Positions 52,039 through 56,926 of a stretch of 56,926 nt of DNA are shown here, one piece after another. The stretch spans positions 1 through 56,926 of the forward strand of contig REAB01000084.1 in the NCBI GenBank assembly GCA_004293645.1. The letters are read 5' to 3'. The position numbers and the translations under genes were made by a program. The DNA comes from Cytophagia bacterium (lineage in GTDB: Bacteria; Bacteroidota; Bacteroidia; Cytophagales; Spirosomataceae). The notes under the pieces were generated by a model that was given only the letters and a program-made list of their open reading frames with translations, ran no database searches and had not been told where the DNA came from. How positions within the stretch are numbered: position 1 is the first letter of the stretch; the number at the start of each line of letters is the position of its first letter.

Positions 52039-52227
52039 AACGACTTTTCAATTGTTTTAGTTTACAAAAAGACAACTAAAAATAAGGCACTGTATCAAGA
52101 CAAAATTACCCCTGAAAGTATCAAGGCGGGTTTTGAAGCCAAAGTAGCCAGCGGCGAAATCAACAAGTGGTACGTACCCGACCGACCGCAGCGGCGTTCT
52201 TTCCAGAACGCCGCTTTTGTTTCTTAG
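52039..52227 (+). pseudogene. Possible 3' remnant of a lost gene
   Basis: An open frame without a start codon reads TKNKALYQDKITPESIKAGF then EAKVASGEINKWYVPDRPQR and runs into a terminator hairpin that encodes its last residues. The protein-like composition and correctly placed terminator suggest the tail of a truncated gene. Family not recognised. Confidence 0.35.
52191..52218 (+). terminator. Intrinsic terminator (plus strand)
   Basis: gcggcgttct-ttcc-agaacgccgc, a perfect 10-bp stem and 4-nt loop, followed by ttttgttt. No intact plus-strand gene precedes it, only the remnant at 52039. It may also help terminate the convergent YtxH gene. Confidence 0.8.
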
Positions 52228-52523
52228 GCTTGTGGCTCAGCAGGAGCAGCAGGCTTGCTTTTGAAGCCATCGAGCAGTTCTTGTAACATTCGCTCGGCTT
52301 CGGGGCTAAACTGTTTGAGGGCATCTGAGCCTTGCGTTTTGAGTTGCTCAAAATACTCGGGCATTTTGTCCAGAGCACCCTCCGCTTCGCTTTGCAAGTC
52401 GCCCGCTTTGGTTTTGAGTTCTTCAAACATTTTTTCTCCTTCTTCGGTTTGCAAGTATTTGTGCAGGGCTACTCCAGCAGCAGCACCCAGTACAAAAGTG
52501 GCTAAGTGTTTGGCATTTACCAT
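52224..52523 (-). CDS. YtxH-like small protein
   Basis: 99 residues. An N-terminal hydrophobic/Gly segment (FVLGAAAGVALHKYL) followed by the amphipathic, charged helix EEGEKMFEELKTKAGDLQSE and a Pro/Ala-rich end fits the YtxH family of small stress-associated membrane proteins. A promoter (TTG, 20 bp, TACCTTTC) lies at 52551-52581. Confidence 0.8.
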   Translation of the reverse strand: MVNAKHLATFVLGAAAGVALHKYLQTEEGEKMFEELKTKAGDLQSEAEGALDKMPEYFEQLKTQGSDALKQFSPEAERMLQELLDGFKSKPAAPAEPQA

Positions 52524-52550
52524 GATATTGTGCGTGTTTTGGTTTGGAAC

Positions 52551-52581
52551 GAAAGGTAGCAGAACAAACCATCAAAATCAA
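52551..52581 (-). promoter_or_regulatory. Promoter of the YtxH-like gene
   Basis: Minus strand: -33 TTG (complement of 52579-52581), 20-bp spacer, -7 TACCTTTC (complement of 52551-52558), one mismatch to TAnnTTTG. Confidence 0.5.
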
Positions 52582-52796
52582 AAACTTTATGATGATTGGT
52601 CAAATTACTAAGCCCAAACCTTGTTTGGTTTGTTGAGTGAACGGTGTGCAAGCCACCTCCCACATTGCCCTATACGTGCAAGCCCTTGACTGCGATTTTC
52701 ATGTTGCAAAAGCTCCACGGGCCTGTCATAACAAACTACTCCAATTTACACACCCAAGAACTGTCTAACTCCATCTTAGTTGAAAATTGCCCGAGC

Positions 52797-55700
52797 TTAC
52801 TGCCGTATTATCCGAATGGCTGTTTGAAAGCCATCGGCCTGCATAACGCAAAGATAGGGCCCTGATGCCAGCGCCGTACCATCAATTTCAACGGTGTGGG
52901 TGCCAGTCATGGTAAAACCTTGGTACACGGTCTGTACTAAGCGGCCAGTTAAATCTACCAACTTAATGGCTACCGTACTTTCTCGGGGAAGTGTAAATTT
53001 AACCAGCGATTTATCACTAAACGGATTGGGCAAGTTGGTTAGTTCATAGCCTGCGCCAGGCTCTTCAAACTCGGCTACTGCCACGCGTGCACCCGATGTG
53101 TTCAGAGGTAGTCCCCGGTGCAAATCGGTGCCAGCTTTGGCCCAGTAAGCACCGATACCGTTGTTGGTGCCCAGCACAAAAAACACGTAATTGCCGCTGG
53201 CATCAGCCCGGTAGCAGATATCTCCCGTGCGATTGGGGTTGGGGTTAATGCCTAAGTTAGGTGTTCGCCCGTAAATATTGGTGGTAGTGGTGGTGGCCAA
53301 CCCCGAAGCTCCATTTCTAAAAATCAAACCTTGATTGACGGTACCAGTCTGTTTAGATTCAAACAGTCCGAGCCAGCGGTTAGCCGTAGCCCATGTAGTA
53401 ATAGCACTCGCCTCTGATGCGCCCACAGCAGTGGGTAGGGTGGCCAGCACTTGGCCTGTGGCATTAACCTGAATGGGCTGAATACCGAAACCACTTAGCA
53501 GGTACCCCTCATTGCCCAACCCTAAGGGCGCAGCCTCGACTATTGAGCCTAAGTTAGTGCGCCCTTGTACCGTAATCACCGTGGGCGTTTGGTTGAAAGT
53601 GCCATCGTTATTCATTGACCACCGTAGAATTTTATTGCTTTGCGCTGCTGCCGCAACTACGATGGCCGTTCGGTTAGCAATATTACCAATGACGCTCAAG
53701 CCGTCGCCCAACCGAAGAGCTGCGCCCGTGTAAGAAATTGCCAGCGTGGGTGTGGCTCCCTCGCTATCCCACAAATATACTTTAAACGCATCTTGCTGTG
53801 CATTTACGGTGAGGTTAGCGGCCAGTATTTTAGAATCCCAAGAGGATTCCACATCGTTGAGTGCGAAAGTACCACCCGCAATACCCGTTGTATTGAGCTG
53901 GCCTACATCGGTTCCAGTTCGCCAGTCGAGCATCCGAACAGTGGGTTGTCCTGACCGCGATACGACGTACAGTTTGTTGTTTCCATAAGCCATGCCACGT
54001 TCGGTGTTGCCACTTGTACTAAACCAAGCGGGTGTGTTTGCCGTGCGGGCCGTGCGTTCCCAGAGGGTTTCAAATGGCCCAGTGGGCGTGGGAGCGGGCG
54101 TGAGCCCTTGAAACCGGCGCATCAGGCCAGTCATTTTTTCAATAGTAACAAATTCTACTTTGCTGCCCAGAGTGGGGTCGGCTTTCACACGACGTATCAC
54201 ATCTTCCAGCATATCCAGCGACATATCGGCGTTGCCTGGTGAGACACGGTTGGCAAAATCATCTTGGCGCATCCGCTGATAACCACCAATCAGAAATGAT
54301 GGGGTAGTGCGAGGTCTCAGCAAGCCCAGAATACGGTCGGCCATGGCCTGATTAGACGTGGTATTGCCGTAGAAAGTAGGGTTGGTTTCGCCTGGGCGGG
54401 CGTGGTTGAAGAACAGTTGATTTTCGGGTGAGGTGTAAGGCACCTGAAAAGGTAGGTTAGGCTCAAATAGATAGGTAGCACCAGGCACGCCCGAGTCGCG
54501 GTTAAACTGCGATAGGCGGGTCATGTTGTAGTTGTTGGACATGGGAACACCCCGGTAGCTGAACGTGGTGGTGGGGGCATAGTGCTTGTAGGCGTAAATA
54601 TCGTTAACTTTAAACTTGGTCATCAGTCGCTTAGCTTCGGCCACGGCCGCAGCGCGGCTTTCGGCAGGCAGTATATCGGTGTAAGTGTAGCCCAAGGGCG
54701 ACAAAACGGCCGCAAAGCCATCGTTGGCCGTGGCGGTTTCCATGTAGTAGTTGGCCACAAAGGGACAATCGTCCATCAGAGTTAAGTTGAGACCCCAAGT
54801 TACGGGTACAGCCCCGCGTTTGGCCGACAGCCAGGCTCCGCTCTGAAAACCAATGCACCAGTTGCCCGAATCACCTTCTGTGCCAATAACCACTACATAG
54901 TGTTTGCTTCGATCCAGTACCACCGACGAATAATCCTGCACCAGCGAGGGGCGGTTGTAGGTACTGGGCGGGGTTGGAAATGTACCATGAAAAGAAAGGT
55001 TTCCAATAAGAATGGGCTGAAACGTAGCCCCGAAAGTAGCAATCCACTGCACAATAGGTTCGGGCCATAGCCAGCCATATACCCGGAAAAGGCCATTGAA
55101 GTTTTTGGTGTGCAGATATTTAAACGTGTTTTCTAAGATGGTTGCTTTCCAAGGTGCGAATTGGTTAAAATCCAGATCATCAGGCCCCGCCACGTTGGTT
55201 TGAAACATGCGGTGCTGCACAGCAATATCGCAGAGTTCGCGGCAGTAGAATCGTTTCGGGTTACAGCGCGGCAAAATTGTTTTCACTGCCCAAGTAAGGA
55301 GTGTCTCGTAGTTGGCATCGTTGGTAGCCGAGGCATTATTCCAAGCATTACCTGTTTCAATTCGACCTGAAACAACAACTGGGCTATCGCCATCATAAAC
55401 ATCAACCACCTGCAAGTTTGTTGTTACCGACAAGCCCAGGGCAGTTGCAGTGGCCGGTGAACAGGGCAGCCTGTTAGTCAACCCGCCCAGCATACCAGCG
55501 TATTCAGCCTGCCACAGAACCCGGTCTTTAGAATGGTTCGCAATGGTTTTGGAGCCGTCGTAGGTAATCGCTCCGTTAATAAAAGGACGAAAGCGATTGA
55601 CCAGTTCAGCCATCGTATTTATTTCTTCAAAAACTACATTACCCCGAGTCTTATAGAGCAACTCGAATTGCTCATCGGTCTGATTGTAAGACCAGTTCTC

Positions 55701-55910
55701 GTACACATTGCGCAGGTACAGCCGAGCCGTATCCCGGTTTACAATGCCAGCCAATGTTACGGCCATGTATTTGTCTTCGGGAGTTAGCCCACCCGTAGGA
55801 CTATATACTACCGCGCGGTAGGGCTGCTGTGCCAAAATGGTTGAGTAACGACCCGCCACAAGGCTAATCAACAGAAAGAAAGCGAGAAAATTCAGTAAAC
55901 GATTTTTCAT
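52797..55910 (-). CDS. GxGYxYP-family exported protein with type IX secretion sorting domain
   Basis: 1037 residues from ATG 55910 (signal peptide MKNRLLNFLAFFLLISLVAG); a longer frame from 55970 overlaps the neighbouring transposase and is rejected. Domains: GxGYxYP N-terminal domain (about 35-240, YMAVTLAGIVNRDTARLYLR), the GxGYxYP domain (about 250-600), a DUF4623-like propeller-type domain (about 620-930, RTANTPAWFSTSGNTERGMA, RLGDGLSVIGNIANRTAIVV), and a type A T9SS C-terminal domain (LTNLPNPFSDKSLVKFTLP ... LASGPYLCVMQ). The motif naming the family reads SPLGYTYT, missing the first Gly and the Pro. The family is linked to polysaccharide use; catalysis is unproven. It is flanked by insertion-sequence remnants, which suggests recent arrival. 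Confidence 0.85.
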   Translation of the reverse strand: MKNRLLNFLAFFLLISLVAGRYSTILAQQPYRAVVYSPTGGLTPEDKYMAVTLAGIVNRDTARLYLRNVYENWSYNQTDEQFELLYKTRGNVVFEEINTMAELVNRFRPFINGAITYDGSKTIANHSKDRVLWQAEYAGMLGGLTNRLPCSPATATALGLSVTTNLQVVDVYDGDSPVVVSGRIETGNAWNNASATNDANYETLLTWAVKTILPRCNPKRFYCRELCDIAVQHRMFQTNVAGPDDLDFNQFAPWKATILENTFKYLHTKNFNGLFRVYGWLWPEPIVQWIATFGATFQPILIGNLSFHGTFPTPPSTYNRPSLVQDYSSVVLDRSKHYVVVIGTEGDSGNWCIGFQSGAWLSAKRGAVPVTWGLNLTLMDDCPFVANYYMETATANDGFAAVLSPLGYTYTDILPAESRAAAVAEAKRLMTKFKVNDIYAYKHYAPTTTFSYRGVPMSNNYNMTRLSQFNRDSGVPGATYLFEPNLPFQVPYTSPENQLFFNHARPGETNPTFYGNTTSNQAMADRILGLLRPRTTPSFLIGGYQRMRQDDFANRVSPGNADMSLDMLEDVIRRVKADPTLGSKVEFVTIEKMTGLMRRFQGLTPAPTPTGPFETLWERTARTANTPAWFSTSGNTERGMAYGNNKLYVVSRSGQPTVRMLDWRTGTDVGQLNTTGIAGGTFALNDVESSWDSKILAANLTVNAQQDAFKVYLWDSEGATPTLAISYTGAALRLGDGLSVIGNIANRTAIVVAAAAQSNKILRWSMNNDGTFNQTPTVITVQGRTNLGSIVEAAPLGLGNEGYLLSGFGIQPIQVNATGQVLATLPTAVGASEASAITTWATANRWLGLFESKQTGTVNQGLIFRNGASGLATTTTTNIYGRTPNLGINPNPNRTGDICYRADASGNYVFFVLGTNNGIGAYWAKAGTDLHRGLPLNTSGARVAVAEFEEPGAGYELTNLPNPFSDKSLVKFTLPRESTVAIKLVDLTGRLVQTVYQGFTMTGTHTVEIDGTALASGPYLCVMQADGFQTAIRIIRQ

Positions 55911-55963
55911 ATAATAATCTTTACAGGTTAGAAAAAATAGGTTCTCTGACAGTTTTTGTGGAG

Positions 55964-56768
55964 TTAGCATGATATGGCTAAAACCCTTAATTTTAAGTTT
56001 TCAAAATTGGTCATTCCAAAAGCCGTTCTTCGGACACTTCGTATGAGGTTATTTAGTCCTTCGGTTACGGCATTTGAAAGATAATTTTCAACATAATTGG
56101 CTATATATTCTTTGGTGTTTTTTAGGGTTTTTACGAATCCATCGAAGAGAGTTATCTCTTTTTTAGTCAGTTCTTCAACCCAATTATCAGTAGCTTTTAT
56201 TGCCTTTTCGACGGTATCTGTATTGTCGAGAATGTGATGGAAACTTTCTCGAATGTGATAAATTTTTTCTAACATAGGACTATCCAAAAAAGCAGCATCA
56301 AGCTCGTCTAACTGTTGGTCAGATAGGCTATGATACTGTTTGTAAAGAATCCACCGCGCGGGCGGCCCCGTTTAAGCGTTTGTAATGATCATTGTCTTTA
56401 TCCGTTTTTCTTAAATCTTTGCGAAAATCATCAAGTACATTATTAAGTAATTTAGTTACATGAAAACGGCCTAATATTATTTTTGCATTAGGAAAACAGA
56501 CCTTAGTTGTGGTAATGTAAGCATCCCAAAAATCGCAAGAAACATCGGTGATTTGATTGCAAAAATCCATCTCCATTTGCTTGAAATGGGCAATTAGTGT
56601 CTCTTTTTTACGATTTGGAAGAATGTCTATAATGATTCCTTTATCCAAATCTGTCAAAATACAGAGGTAATCTTTTTTACCTTTACGATGACTATGCTCA
56701 TCAATTCCTAAACGCTTAACTTGTCGGTAACGCTCGGGAATATCAATCATTTTTTGGTAGTGGTACAT
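55964..56768 (-). pseudogene. ISL3-family transposase, N-terminally truncated and frameshifted by a 16-bp insertion
   Basis: The first part (56768-56328) reads VKRLGIDEHSHRKGKKDYLC and DVSCDFWDAYITTTKVCFPN, carrying the first two catalytic Asp of the DDE_Tnp_ISL3 domain. The second part (to 55964) carries the Glu in SNAVTEGLNNLIRSVRRTAF and GMTNFENLKLRVLA. Between them, CGCGCGGGCGGCCCCG (plus strand, 56355-56370) interrupts the codons; removing exactly 16 bp restores RLKWILYKQYHSLSDQQ in frame. The N-terminal zinc-binding region, normally about 100-150 residues, is absent upstream of 56768, where IS1-type sequence begins. Confidence 0.85.
56355..56370 (+). repeat. 16-bp GC-rich unit breaking the ISL3 transposase frame
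   Basis: CGCGCGGGCGGCCCCG between AATCCAC and TTTAAGCG. It differs at one base from the 34778-34793 copy. Confidence 0.85.
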
Positions 56769-56926
56769 TTATGGTGCTATTGATTTTTGGATTTGCAAGT
56801 TATAATCACAGATGAAATAAGCAATTACTCCAATGTGGTTGTCTAAATCTTTTGAAAATGATAAGGCGAGTCTAACTAAACGAGAAACTCTCTGCCTGAG
56901 TGTACAGTTAAATCTTTCTATATGGT
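56769..56926 (-). CDS. IS1-family transposase, C-terminal part (runs off the window)
   Basis: The reverse frame from the window edge reads [20 protein letters not shown] then [20 protein letters not shown] and [11 protein letters not shown] before TAA (complement of 56769-56771). This is the InsB-type C-terminus of IS1 transposases. Its stop codon directly precedes the first ATG of the ISL3 fragment. The 5' part lies outside the window, so completeness cannot be judged. Confidence 0.85.
   Translation of the reverse strand, partial: HIERFNCTLRQRVSRLVRLALSFSKDLDNHIGVIAYFICDYNLQIQKSIAP

Larger units (their letters stand above)
55940..56926 (-). mobile_element. Nested or abutting insertion-sequence remnants (ISL3 and IS1 families)
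   Basis: An ISL3-type transposase fragment lacking its N-terminus is joined directly to the C-terminus of an IS1-type transposase that runs off the window. The sequence ggttctctgacagtttttgt near 55949-55968 has the look of the ISL3 terminal inverted repeat. The other ends are not visible. Confidence 0.75.

Overview
The window looks like a chromosome segment from a gliding-type Bacteroidota bacterium, most likely order Cytophagales. The clues are type IX secretion components and sorting domains, TAnnTTTG-type promoter elements, menaquinone synthesis (menD), a 7TMR-DISM histidine kinase, a MBOAT acyltransferase and a PorP/SprF-OmpA gene pair. The genus cannot be told from the sequence. No rRNA, tRNA or CRISPR array was seen.

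Layout. (1) 1-11970 (+): a surface/secretion cluster with a giant repeat adhesin (left end cut by the window) ending in a gliding-motility C-terminal sorting domain, a PorP/SprF outer-membrane protein and a PorE-like TPR/beta-propeller/OmpA protein. (2) 12094-25321 (mostly -): menD, two Uma2-type nuclease-fold proteins, alaS, a lipoprotein, a class A beta-lactamase-fold serine hydrolase, a SnoaL-like protein, a methyltransferase, an exported protein, and an anti-sigma/ECF sigma pair. (3) 25431-33776: a third Uma2 protein, a lipoprotein, a decayed reading frame, a DUF3598-like protein, leuC and leuD split by a four-helix-bundle (S23/IVS-type) gene, and a VPS10/BNR propeller protein. (4) 33916-43506: an AT-rich orphan gene, a repeat-rich gap, two paralogous histidine kinases, an MFS-like/HEAT/cNMP-binding membrane protein, a receiver-adenylate cyclase and a single-domain receiver; together these could form a phosphorelay plus cAMP circuit. 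(5) 43612-52523: YqhD-type alcohol dehydrogenase, GT2, MBOAT, nhaA, ispE, cytochrome oxidase subunit III, GT4 and small envelope proteins. (6) 52797-56926 (-): a GxGYxYP-family T9SS cargo protein next to insertion-sequence wreckage (ISL3 and IS1 families).

The most unusual signal is not a gene but a layer of short repeats. Several palindromic or simple-repeat families are scattered between genes and also sit inside reading frames without breaking them: in alaS (four places), in both histidine kinases and in the anti-sigma factor. A separate GC-rich 16-bp unit (CGCRCGGGCGRCCCCG) occurs as apparently exact insertions: once beside its own 'empty' duplicate (34778-34793), once nested inside another repeat within alaS (16513-16528), once frameshifting an ISL3 transposase (56355-56370), and probably as a diverged copy at 29237-29252. 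Removing exactly 16 bp restores the empty repeat, the host-repeat consensus and the transposase frame respectively. This unit and the in-frame uptake of the longer palindromes are the best candidates here for a poorly described system.
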